5,448 bases of DNA from CAZFLD01 sp964519835 (GTDB taxonomy: Bacteria; Spirochaetota; Spirochaetia; DSM-27196; CAZFLD01): assembly GCA_964519835.1 (NCBI GenBank), contig CAZFLD010000153.1, forward strand, positions 1 through 5,448. Direction: 5' to 3'. Position numbers and translations under genes: made by a program. Numbering within the stretch: position 1 is the first letter of the stretch; every line of letters begins with the position of its first letter. The notes under the pieces are model-generated. The model made no database searches. It worked only from the letters and a program-made list of their open reading frames with translations, and had not been told where the DNA came from. This document shows positions 1 to 5,433 of the stretch, piece after piece.

Positions 1-57
1 AAAACCCGCTCCATAAAGCATTTATTGATAGCGCTGACAAAAATGTCGTGCACCCTG
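1..57. other. Left edge downstream of the dehydrogenase pair
   Basis: The bases beyond the stop at 58 hold a small GACA/TGTC dyad (36-47, four-base loop) that is too short to be called a terminator. A minus-strand ATG at 12-14 begins M-E-R-V and runs off the window. It could be the first codons of a third leftward gene, but there is no Shine-Dalgarno and only four codons are visible. Confidence 0.2.
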
Positions 58-1062
58 CTATACCGGTCGAATTGACTCGTCGAGGACCAATAGATCGCGC
101 ATTGTCTCCAGCACCGACCTGTTCGTCGTCTCGCTTCGACTTGATCCTGATTGGACAGCGTCAACAAACTCGCCCACACCGCGGTACTCCGGATAGTCTC
201 GCGAGGGCACGTCGTGGACCCCCTCTTCAGTTGTCAGCGTCATCCGGGTGTCGATCAACTCGTCGGCCGTCTCGATACCGTCGAAGCGACCCTTCTCACC
301 GTGGATTGCAACCTGCCTGGTTGGTCGGGCTATGCCGAGCGGCTTTGTCCAGTTGACCGTTGCGGCCGCAAGAGTTCCATCATCCAGCGATAGGCTCATG
401 ATCGCATGATCGGAAAAGTCCGGAAGCTCCTTGAACTTGGCCGTTGTCCGAAAACCGCACGCTTCGTGCAAACGACTGCCGGTGAGCCACCAAAGATAGT
501 CAAGGACATTCCACCCAAAATCCATTACGATTCCACCGTAGGCTTTCTTGTCCGTGAAGTAGGTTTGTCGCGTGCGCGGGTCGAAACAGTGTGGGAGTTC
601 CAAGCGAATATGATGAATCCGACCCAGCATGCCGGACACCACGACTTCGCGTGCCGTACGAAACAGCCGCTTCTCCCGCAGCGGTTGTGGGCAGTAGAAC
701 TCTATAGAAGCTGTCTCCAAGGCGGAAGCCACCTCGTCGAGCTCGTCTCTACCTAGCAGCGGGGGCTTTGTGGCCATCACGTGTATGCCGCGCTCAATGC
801 TCTCAAGAATGACCTGCGCCTTGCAACCATTGGGGACGGCAACACATAGCAGCCCAGGCTTGGCGTCGGAGACCATCTGACCAATGTCGGTGTAGGGCCG
901 GGTTTCGAGAACCGCCAGCCCTCGTTCCCGCGCGGCCGGATCTTTCTCCACCAGGCCAACAATCAATGCATCGCATACTCGAGCGATGGCACGATGGAGA
1001 GCTTGAAAGTGAACATGCCTACACCCGACGAAACCAACCCTAAGTGGCAATATCGTCTCCAT
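58..1062 (-). CDS. Gfo/Idh/MocA family NAD(P)-dependent oxidoreductase (gene 2 of pair)
   Basis: A 334-residue cytosolic dehydrogenase of the Gfo/Idh/MocA family, which oxidises or epimerises sugars, cyclitols and similar polyols. Visible: an N-terminal Rossmann fingerprint GFVGCRH (residues 10-16), an acidic residue E39 at the end of the second strand that suggests NAD rather than NADP, the family lysine in the TKP motif (98-100, usually EKP), and the C-terminal-domain motif GGIVMDFGWNVLD (176-188). Where most relatives have histidine (D-x-G-x-H-x-x-D), this protein has Asn185, so catalysis may be altered. The ATG at 1062 was chosen because MET-x5-VGFVG is the normal distance to the Rossmann strand. 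An in-frame GTG at 1167 would add 35 residues inside the previous gene and looks unreal. No strong Shine-Dalgarno is seen. The start overlaps the upstream gene's end by 23 bases, suggesting translational coupling. Stop is TAG at 58-60. The family is sure, the substrate unknown. Confidence 0.9.
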   Translation of the reverse strand: METILPLRVGFVGCRHVHFQALHRAIARVCDALIVGLVEKDPAARERGLAVLETRPYTDIGQMVSDAKPGLLCVAVPNGCKAQVILESIERGIHVMATKPPLLGRDELDEVASALETASIEFYCPQPLREKRLFRTAREVVVSGMLGRIHHIRLELPHCFDPRTRQTYFTDKKAYGGIVMDFGWNVLDYLWWLTGSRLHEACGFRTTAKFKELPDFSDHAIMSLSLDDGTLAAATVNWTKPLGIARPTRQVAIHGEKGRFDGIETADELIDTRMTLTTEEGVHDVPSRDYPEYRGVGEFVDAVQSGSSRSETTNRSVLETMRDLLVLDESIRPV

Positions 1063-2287
1063 CCGCAAAAAGCCGGAATGAACTATACCCGGCAAGACGA
1101 AAAGGCCGAGTTTGTTTGGCCCAGGGCACACCGATCTCGGAGAAAAGGGCGCGTTTGTCGGCTGCACGCTCGATGATCCCGCTTACACCTGGAACAAAGA
1201 TGTTCTTGTCCTCTCCACCGGACGGCGCATCTATGACTTCAACCTCCACGTGATCGGCTGTTATGTCGAAGATGTCTCCTGAAGACTCGTACGCGCCGTT
1301 CGTCGAAAGGACATGGCTGCGCGTGTCCTCGAGCGTGCATAGAGGTCGCTCCCTCTTCCCATCAAGGCATTCAAGAAACCAGCGGATCGTCTGACTTGAA
1401 CGACCCTTCGCCCCTTGGAAAAACGCCCTAGGCGCCCCAACCCTTTGGACTTCGGCGTCAGTCACGCGCCATCGGGCCGAGCCCAGCTCGCCATTCACCT
1501 CGATCTCGGTGATCCTTCCTCCACTCTCGCGCGCAAGGGACAGATAGGCGTAAACGGGAACACCAGTGTCCGTGCGTACGCGCATGCACGCAGTGTCCTC
1601 CCCTTCGATGGGTTTTGCGCGGTACAGCTCCGCGTGCACTTCGGTGGGTCGGGCGTAGCCGAATGGCCGATCGGACGCGAAGAAGAACGCGTTGTTGAGG
1701 TAATGGGCATGAGGATTGTTCATCGGACCATCAAGAACGTATTCCATGCCGACGCGTCGCCTACCCGCCCAGCGGTTGCGCACGTAATAGCTTTCCGGTC
1801 TTGGCCAGATGGCCTTGACGACGATATCCCGGACGCTTCCCAGTGCCCTGTCCACAAGCATCTGCTTGACCTGTTGCGTGTGCGTGGCATAGATGTGCTG
1901 GAAGTCCACGGCGACGATGCGGCGTGACGCTGCGGCCGCGTCAATCATCTCCTCCAGTTGCTGAATCGTCACGGTTGACGGCTTGGCAATGACCGCATGG
2001 CAGCCGGCTCGGAGCGCCTCCATAAGCATCGGATGGTGCAAATGCAATCCGGTCCCGATAATGACAAAATCGAGCGCTTGTACTTCGGCGAACATGCGTC
2101 GGTAGTCAGTGAAGACCTCCGGACGATCGCCGGCGAACGCTTCGATTGCTTCCTGAAACTCTTCAGGTCGCACATCCACGACCGCAGGTACTGTGACATG
2201 ACCGGAGTGAGAAAGCCGGGCAAGCTCCTCGGCATAGCGGGCGGCAAAATGGCCGAGTCCAATACACCCGGCCCGCATGGTTTTCAT
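1040..2287 (-). CDS. Gfo/Idh/MocA family NAD(P)-dependent oxidoreductase (gene 1 of pair)
   Basis: A 415-residue Gfo/Idh/MocA dehydrogenase, cytosolic, acting on an unknown sugar or polyol. Visible: Rossmann motif GCIGLGHFA (residues 7-15), acidic D38 after the second strand (NAD preference inferred), the catalytic-lysine motif AKP (101-103, usually EKP), and a C-terminal-domain segment LDGPMNNPHAHYLNN (185-199). That segment resembles the D-S-P-x-N-N-x-x-A-H form found in a subgroup of the family rather than the classical D-x-G-x-H. The C-terminal tail (about 370-415) runs past the usual core. Start: ATG 2287 gives MKTMRAGCIG; ATG 2278 (three codons in) is also possible, and a TTG at 2323 is in frame but adds residues of low-complexity type. 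No good Shine-Dalgarno precedes any of them. It is the promoter-proximal gene of the pair and diverges from the membrane protein at 2415. It is not a close copy of its partner, so the two probably have different substrates. Confidence 0.9.
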   Translation of the reverse strand: MKTMRAGCIGLGHFAARYAEELARLSHSGHVTVPAVVDVRPEEFQEAIEAFAGDRPEVFTDYRRMFAEVQALDFVIIGTGLHLHHPMLMEALRAGCHAVIAKPSTVTIQQLEEMIDAAAASRRIVAVDFQHIYATHTQQVKQMLVDRALGSVRDIVVKAIWPRPESYYVRNRWAGRRRVGMEYVLDGPMNNPHAHYLNNAFFFASDRPFGYARPTEVHAELYRAKPIEGEDTACMRVRTDTGVPVYAYLSLARESGGRITEIEVNGELGSARWRVTDAEVQRVGAPRAFFQGAKGRSSQTIRWFLECLDGKRERPLCTLEDTRSHVLSTNGAYESSGDIFDITADHVEVEVIDAPSGGEDKNIFVPGVSGIIERAADKRALFSEIGVPWAKQTRPFRLAGYSSFRLFADGDDIAT

Positions 2288-2414
2288 GCCGGAGATGATA
2301 GGAGAGGGGGGCCGGAAGCGCAAGCGAAATATTGTGCCCGATCACAGGACGGCCACCGAAGCACGACGCAATCGCCGATTTTGGAGTAGAACACGATAGG
2401 GGAAGAGAAGTGAA
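2288..2414. promoter_or_regulatory. Divergent intergenic region, dehydrogenase pair and membrane protein
   Basis: These 127 bases separate the start of the leftward dehydrogenase pair from the GTG start of the rightward membrane protein, so promoters for both directions should lie here by arrangement. I could not assign convincing -35/-10 pairs or an operator dyad on either strand. This is a positional inference only. Confidence 0.4.
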
Positions 2415-2813
2415 GTGAATCCAGTTCACCGCACCGTCTTCCGGGCAGACGCAGTCTTCGACTTGGCCTTTGGGCTGCTTCCTGTTCTCTCACCCTTTCT
2501 CGACGGGCTTTTTGCATGGCTCGGGCTCCCAAATCCGGCGCCGCAAATCTTTACGCAACTCGGCGGCGGCTTATTAGTGGGCTTTGCCTGGCTTCTTTGG
2601 GTCAGCCCCAAGCACGACACGGTCTCGCCTCTCGTGGGAGTTGCCGTGGGATTGGTGAACGTAGCGGGTGTGATCCTAATAGTGCTTTGGTTGACGCTCG
2701 GCCGACTCGAGGCGAGCCCACTCGGCACCGCTGTTCTGATTACGAGTTGCCCTTTTCTCAGCGTGTTTGCCGTCCGAGAGCTCGCGCACTCGTGCACGAA
2801 GGGCACCAAGTAA
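2415..2813 (+). CDS. Small four-helix integral membrane protein, unknown function
   Basis: A 132-residue hydrophobic protein that I do not recognise as a named family. Four likely transmembrane segments: about residues 12-34, 46-64, 70-96 and 103-122. Polar loops are short: PNPAPQ between helices 1 and 2, SPKHDT between 2 and 3, GRLEAS between 3 and 4. The tail, RELAHSCTKGTK, is charged. There is no cleavable signal peptide, so it should sit in the cytoplasmic membrane. The start is GTG at 2415, preceded by a purine-rich stretch GGGGAAGAG (about 2399-2407), a plausible but imperfect ribosome binding site. The stop is TAA at 2811-2813. It stands alone on its strand, diverging from the dehydrogenase pair and ending only 9 bases from the end of the ATPase gene. 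The reverse frame over the same bases is also open, but the clear hydrophobic periodicity supports the plus strand. No function is inferred. Confidence 0.7.
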   Translation: MNPVHRTVFRADAVFDLAFGLLPVLSPFLDGLFAWLGLPNPAPQIFTQLGGGLLVGFAWLLWVSPKHDTVSPLVGVAVGLVNVAGVILIVLWLTLGRLEASPLGTAVLITSCPFLSVFAVRELAHSCTKGTK

Positions 2814-2822
2814 CACGATCCT

Positions 2823-3971
2823 TTAGTGCAAAAAACCCAGGCTCCAGAGCGGTAGAGACGAGCGAGTGGGAGTGTCGATGTCGTCTCGGATCACAAAGTC
2901 GGCGGACTTGCGGTTTTTGCTCTTTCCACCGACTTCAAGGGTGATCTCGCCATTGACTACAAAGTCCGCGGCACGTTCGTCTTGTGATGCCTCGACCCGC
3001 CTGCCGGACTCGGCGAGCATCGCCGCCACCAGTGCCTCGCGGGCCGTTCCCAAGTTGCCGCGGAAGATGCCGTAGTAGGTCGGGTCGCCGAAGAAGACCT
3101 TCTCGCCGACGGTGTTTGCCTTGGCGTCGTTTGTCTTCCGGATGATCCGAACAACGCCAACGGACTCCATTACAAAGAGCAGTTGGTAGAGCTTTTCCGC
3201 GCCGACGCTCCAGTCGGCACAGAGCGAACGAACCTGGAGCCGAGGCACGGGCGCGCGGGCGAGTGTCGCGACGATCGCGTTCATCAGGCGAATGTTTGTG
3301 TCCGTGATCTGCGGCACAAAAAACGGCACATCGGCTTGAAGCGTCTTTTCCAGTACGGCAAGCATTCGCTCGGGAAAGCACTCCTCGGCATAGAATGGTC
3401 GAGTTCCGTGCCTACGATAGTCGCGAAATAGTGCCAACAAGCGAGCACTCGCCGCTAGGGGAACGAACTGAAATGGGTCGAAGATGGGTAGTGCCTCGCC
3501 GGTGCGTAGTTCCACGTACTCGCGAAACGACAGCAACGGCATCGTGATGGGCACAAAACGACGGGACAGGTCGGCGGCGCCCGACCGGAGCACGAGCGAG
3601 GATGAGTCGCTCACCCAAACTTGCCGGTCCGGGTAGTCGTCGTAGATGGCCTTTACGTGGGTGCTCCAGTCACTGGCGTAGTGGACCTCGTCGATGGCAA
3701 TGCCGGTATACCCGCGCAGAAAGGCACTTCCTGCGATTTCGTAAAGCGGCACGTCCGCGAGGAGAGGATTGTCGGCCGACAGGTAGAGCATGTCGCGCCC
3801 CTGCAAATGGTGAAGGAGAAAGGTTGTCTTGCCGACGCCGCGCCCACCGGTAAGCACAAATCCGCGAGGTAGCCGGCGCGACTGTGCGGTAAACGGGCGT
3901 AGGATACCCGGCCGAGCATCGATTCGACGTTGCATTGCCGTTTCCAGCTGCTCGAGAAGCTCTTCGTTCAT
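2823..3971 (-). CDS. AAA+ ATPase, AAA_14/DUF4143 type
   Basis: A 382-residue ATPase close to the usual length of the family (about 380-430). Order of parts: an N-terminal helix (1-20); Walker A GGRGVGKT (42-49); Walker B IAIDE (91-95) followed by VHY; a sensor-1-like strand VWVSDSSS (118-125), where relatives usually read TGSSS; and an arginine pair RR (137-138) in DLSRRF. A winged-helix-like region covers about 225-280. The C-terminal domain resembles a restriction-endonuclease fold, with D336 then EVGGK (346-350) in the spacing of a PD-(D/E)xK core, ending in PLWSLGFLH. Genes of this type are widespread, often solitary and laterally exchanged; their biological role is unsettled, and nuclease activity is not established. 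ATG 3971 begins MNEELLEQ; the ribosome binding site is poor. The start codon lies within a paired dyad (3966-4014), so autoregulation or dedicated repression is likely. Stop is TAA at 2823-2825. It looks intact. Confidence 0.9.
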   Translation of the reverse strand: MNEELLEQLETAMQRRIDARPGILRPFTAQSRRLPRGFVLTGGRGVGKTTFLLHHLQGRDMLYLSADNPLLADVPLYEIAGSAFLRGYTGIAIDEVHYASDWSTHVKAIYDDYPDRQVWVSDSSSLVLRSGAADLSRRFVPITMPLLSFREYVELRTGEALPIFDPFQFVPLAASARLLALFRDYRRHGTRPFYAEECFPERMLAVLEKTLQADVPFFVPQITDTNIRLMNAIVATLARAPVPRLQVRSLCADWSVGAEKLYQLLFVMESVGVVRIIRKTNDAKANTVGEKVFFGDPTYYGIFRGNLGTAREALVAAMLAESGRRVEASQDERAADFVVNGEITLEVGGKSKNRKSADFVIRDDIDTPTRSSLPLWSLGFLH

Positions 3972-4014
3972 CTCACAGGAACACTAACATATTAAACGTT
4001 CCTGTGACAAGAAC
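3966..4014. promoter_or_regulatory. Paired 17-bp dyads overlapping the ATPase start (candidate operator)
   Basis: Two 17-bp sites lie in opposite orientation. The plus-strand site at 3998-4014 reads GTTCCTGTGACAAGAAC and is itself palindromic at 7 of 8 base pairs. The minus-strand site at 3982-3966 reads GTTCCTGTGAGATGAAC and matches the first at 15 of 17 positions; it contains the ATG of the ATPase. The arms share a perfect 10-bp inverted repeat (3973-3982 with 3998-4007). They are separated by a 15-bp AT-rich spacer (3983-3997), and their centres are 32 bp apart, about three helical turns, so two dimers could bind on one face. The spacer reads GTTTAATATGTTAGT on the minus strand and holds -10-like hexamers TAATAT and TATGTT. 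Possible -35 matches (TTGTGT, TTCTTG) fall in the outer dyad but are weak. A regulator bound here would block both promoter and translation start. The binding protein is unknown. Confidence 0.6.
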
Positions 4015-4038
4015 ACAACCGCGAGCGTCGCCCGCCCC

Positions 4039-4452
4039 CTACTCCTTCGGGCCCGTCATGCTGAACCAGTTACCCGAGTTGTCGGGCATCAGTGCCTCGA
4101 CGCCGTAGAACTGTTCCTTGGGCTCCGTAATAAAGGTCACCCCTCGAGACTTGTACTCGTCGTAGGTCTTTCGGCAATCTTGCGTGACGAATACGCTGGC
4201 ACCGAGGGCGCCTGCCTTGATAAGACCTTTGAGCTGCTCGAGCTGCTCCTCGCTTAAATTCTCATCGTCCGCGGTGTCCATGAGGATTATGTCGAGGTTG
4301 TCCTGCTCGGGCGGTCGTAACGTAACCCAGCGGTAGCCATTGGGCATCTCCATGTCCTGGCTTACGCTAAAGCCAAGCGTTTCCGTGTAAAACCTAATCG
4401 CCTCATCTTTGTCGAGTACGTAGATCGAAACGTGTGTCATCTTTGTAATCAT
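4039..4452 (-). CDS. VOC family (glyoxalase/bleomycin-resistance fold) protein
   Basis: A 137-residue single-domain vicinal-oxygen-chelate protein with two beta-alpha-beta-beta-beta modules. Module 1 starts THVSIYVLDKDEAIRFYTE (6-24), with His7 in the usual first metal-ligand position. Module 2 runs through the DEYKSRGVTFITEP stretch (98-111) and ends YGVEALMPDNSGNWFSM (116-132), with Glu119 in the usual last-ligand position. Members act as lyases, dioxygenases, thiol transferases or drug-binding proteins; which applies here cannot be read from sequence. ATG 4452 was chosen because GGGAGGG lies 5 bases upstream (4458-4464); the later ATG 4440 is too far from it, and the frame open to 4707 runs antisense-style through the AraC gene. 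It follows the AraC regulator after 31 bases on the same strand, and AraC-VOC pairs of this form are recurrent, suggesting that it is controlled by, or senses a ligand for, that regulator. Confidence 0.88.
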   Translation of the reverse strand: MITKMTHVSIYVLDKDEAIRFYTETLGFSVSQDMEMPNGYRWVTLRPPEQDNLDIILMDTADDENLSEEQLEQLKGLIKAGALGASVFVTQDCRKTYDEYKSRGVTFITEPKEQFYGVEALMPDNSGNWFSMTGPKE

Positions 4453-4457
4453 CGTCA

Positions 4458-4464
4458 CCCTCCC
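4458..4464 (-). promoter_or_regulatory. Strong ribosome binding site that fixes the VOC start
   Basis: The minus strand reads GGGAGGG followed by five bases (TGACG) and the ATG at 4452. This is one of only two near-consensus Shine-Dalgarno sequences in the window, and it decides the start against the in-frame ATG at 4440 and against longer upstream extensions. Confidence 0.8.
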
Positions 4465-4483
4465 AAGAGTTAATACGACGATA

Positions 4484-4942
4484 CTAAGCCGGCTTCGATA
4501 TCGTCGCTTCTTGGATCTTGCGCTCTTTGCCCCGGCGGCCCAAGTGGTAATCGAGGAAGCACCAAGGAATTCGGAGGTGACTAATACCCGCCGGGATGAC
4601 ACGTCGTCGAAAGAGGCGTCGATACTCGGTGGGATAGTAGCCGGTTCGTTGACGGAACCACGAACTAAACGTCCCGAGGCTTTGATAGCCAACCTCGAAG
4701 ACCACATCGGTCACATCTATCTCGGCATAAAGCAGGAGCTTCTGCGAATGTTCCAGGCGCTTTCGAGCAACGTGCGCTGCAGGAGTTTCTCCAAAGACCG
4801 GCTTGTACAAGCGTTGGAAGTGAAACGGCGAGTAGCATGCCTCCCGAGCCAACACGTCGAGAGTTAGGGGCTCCGCGAAGATCTCTTCGATCTTGTCCCG
4901 TGCATGCCAAAGCCTACGAAAAACGTGATGGTCCACGTGCAT
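4484..4942 (-). CDS. AraC family transcriptional regulator, short form
   Basis: A 152-residue regulator made almost entirely of the AraC DNA-binding domain. The first helix-turn-helix lies at about residues 27-49 (LTLDVLAREACYSPFHFQRLY), and the second at about 76-99, in the canonical form VTDVVFEVGYQSLGTFSSWFRQ. The family signature GYYPTEYRR follows at 101-109. There is no separate ligand-binding domain. A C-terminal tail (RIPWCFLDYHLG, 124-135) resembles the tail seen in AraC proteins coupled to VOC genes. ATG 4942 begins MHVDHHVF; a TTG at 4972 would add ten residues of no recognisable pattern. The ribosome binding site is weak. It is the first gene of a likely two-gene operon with the VOC protein, and diverges from the fucosidase start 174 bases to the right. 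It probably activates its own operon, by inference from the family. Stop is TAG at 4484-4486. Confidence 0.88.
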   Translation of the reverse strand: MHVDHHVFRRLWHARDKIEEIFAEPLTLDVLAREACYSPFHFQRLYKPVFGETPAAHVARKRLEHSQKLLLYAEIDVTDVVFEVGYQSLGTFSSWFRQRTGYYPTEYRRLFRRRVIPAGISHLRIPWCFLDYHLGRRGKERKIQEATISKPA

Positions 4943-5103
4943 CAAGTTACATCGTGCCGGGTCGGGCCTCAAGTGGGCCGTTCAGGCCGCCGCCTGTGTT
5001 GTTGTACCCCCTCGCCGATAAGATCGTCCTTGATGCTGATCCAGTAGTCCCGGACAGGAGCGGCCGCGTTGTCTATTCTGGGGGCGGGCAACGGAGACAA
5101 GTC

Positions 5104-5110
5104 TAAGGAG
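5104..5110 (+). promoter_or_regulatory. Consensus ribosome binding site of the fucosidase fragment
   Basis: TAAGGAG sits six bases before ATG 5117, an ideal Shine-Dalgarno and spacing. It settles the start of the fucosidase reading frame and rules out the in-frame TTG at 5069. Its preservation indicates that the 5' end of the gene has not decayed. Confidence 0.8.
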
Positions 5111-5116
5111 AAGCAC

Positions 5117-5281
5117 ATGGCGGCGTTACCGTACGAGCAACGTATAGAGTGGTTTCACGAGGCCCGCTTCGGGCTGTTTATTCACTGGGGTCTCTACGCG
5201 CTCCTCGAGCGGGGCGAGTGGGTCATGTGTGTCCCTTCGGCGAGCGTGCGTAGCTGCAAAAAGTTCGCGCGGGCGGCGTAG
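5117..5281 (+). pseudogene. GH29 alpha-L-fucosidase, N-terminal fragment (truncated)
   Basis: The 54-codon frame opens with an unmistakable GH29 alpha-L-fucosidase N-terminus: WFHEARFGLFIHWGLY (residues 12-27), including the FIHWG motif whose histidine contacts fucose in this family, then RGEWVM (32-37). GH29 enzymes usually run about 400-600 residues and carry their catalytic aspartate nucleophile much later, so this fragment cannot be active. After Met37 (about 5226) the residues become CVPSASVRSCKKFARAA and stop with TAG at 5279-5281. No reading frame downstream resumes fucosidase sequence, so a simple frameshift does not explain it. The last 24 bases overlap the terminator of the opposing frame. 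The gene therefore seems to have been cut by deletion or recombination, or the contig is chimeric here. The complete enzyme would remove alpha-L-fucose from glycans. Confidence 0.75.
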
Positions 5282-5296
5282 TTCGGCGCCCGCGCG
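5258..5296 (-). terminator. Intrinsic terminator of the minus-strand frame ending at 5305
   Basis: Arms 5266-5275 and 5287-5296 form a perfect 10-bp GC-rich stem (CGCGCGGGCG with CGCCCGCGCG) around an 11-base loop. Read on the minus strand, the stem is followed by AAC and five T residues (5262-5258). It begins 8 bases after the TGA at 5305-5307. The plus strand has no T-run after the stem, so the terminator acts leftward. Confidence 0.7.
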
Positions 5297-5304
5297 TCAT
5301 GCTG

Positions 5305-5433
5305 TCAGTCGTCGCCGACGTTTGCCCGGTAGTTCCAGGGCATCCACCGCTCGGGATTGGTCTCGAGCTCGGCATGGTGTTTCTCGAGCGTCGTTAGCCC
5401 CGATTTCTCACACCTCCCCCCGCGTCCGAGCAT
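5305..5433 (-). CDS. Unidentified short or partial frame (42 aa), C-terminal end of a gene
   Basis: A minus-strand frame from ATG 5433 to TGA 5305-5307 encodes 42 residues ending HHAELETNPERWMPWNYRANVGDD. I do not recognise the family. The tail is rich in Trp, His and acidic residues and looks like real protein, and an intrinsic terminator follows immediately, which argues that a transcription unit ends here. Upstream the frame meets a TGA at 5443-5445, only five bases from the window edge, and ATG 5433 has no Shine-Dalgarno. It may therefore be the end of a longer gene with a frame error near the GGGGGG run (5416-5421), a remnant, or a true small protein. The opposite strand also has a 32-codon open frame (from 5299), which has no ribosome binding site and lacks any supporting signal. 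Confidence 0.4.
   Translation of the reverse strand: MLGRGGRCEKSGLTTLEKHHAELETNPERWMPWNYRANVGDD

Noticed and set aside
406..756. Plus-strand open frame inside the second dehydrogenase gene
   Set aside because: It lies wholly antisense to a clear Gfo/Idh/MocA protein, lacks a ribosome binding site and has no recognisable motif.
1063..1167. 35-residue N-terminal extension of the second dehydrogenase from GTG 1167
   Set aside because: It would precede the Rossmann strand with proline-rich residues unlike the family and lies inside the upstream gene.
1415..1927. Plus-strand frame of 170 codons inside the first dehydrogenase gene
   Set aside because: Antisense to a strongly supported protein; the open frame is explained by GC-rich codon bias.
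3966..4014. The paired dyads as terminal inverted repeats of a mobile element carrying the ATPase
   Set aside because: Both arms lie on the same side of the gene, and no matching copy was seen near its other end at 2823.
4021..4031. GCGA-GCG-TCGC hairpin after the VOC gene as a terminator
   Set aside because: A four-base stem with no clean T-run is too weak to call.
4453..4707. N-terminal extension of the VOC protein back into the AraC gene
   Set aside because: The extra 85 residues overlap the AraC gene in another frame and show no domain, and GGGAGGG at 4458-4464 fixes the start at 4452.
4511..4867. Plus-strand frame of 118 codons antisense to the AraC gene
   Set aside because: No domain pattern or ribosome binding site, while the opposite strand carries two canonical AraC helix-turn-helix motifs.
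5069..5100. TTGTCT / AGACAA inverted repeat upstream of the fucosidase fragment
   Set aside because: Six-base arms 20 bases apart are expected by chance; there is no second copy or promoter fit to support an operator.
5299..5397. Plus-strand 32-codon frame after the fucosidase fragment as its continuation
   Set aside because: It shows no fucosidase motifs, and the opposing frame has a terminator in the right place.
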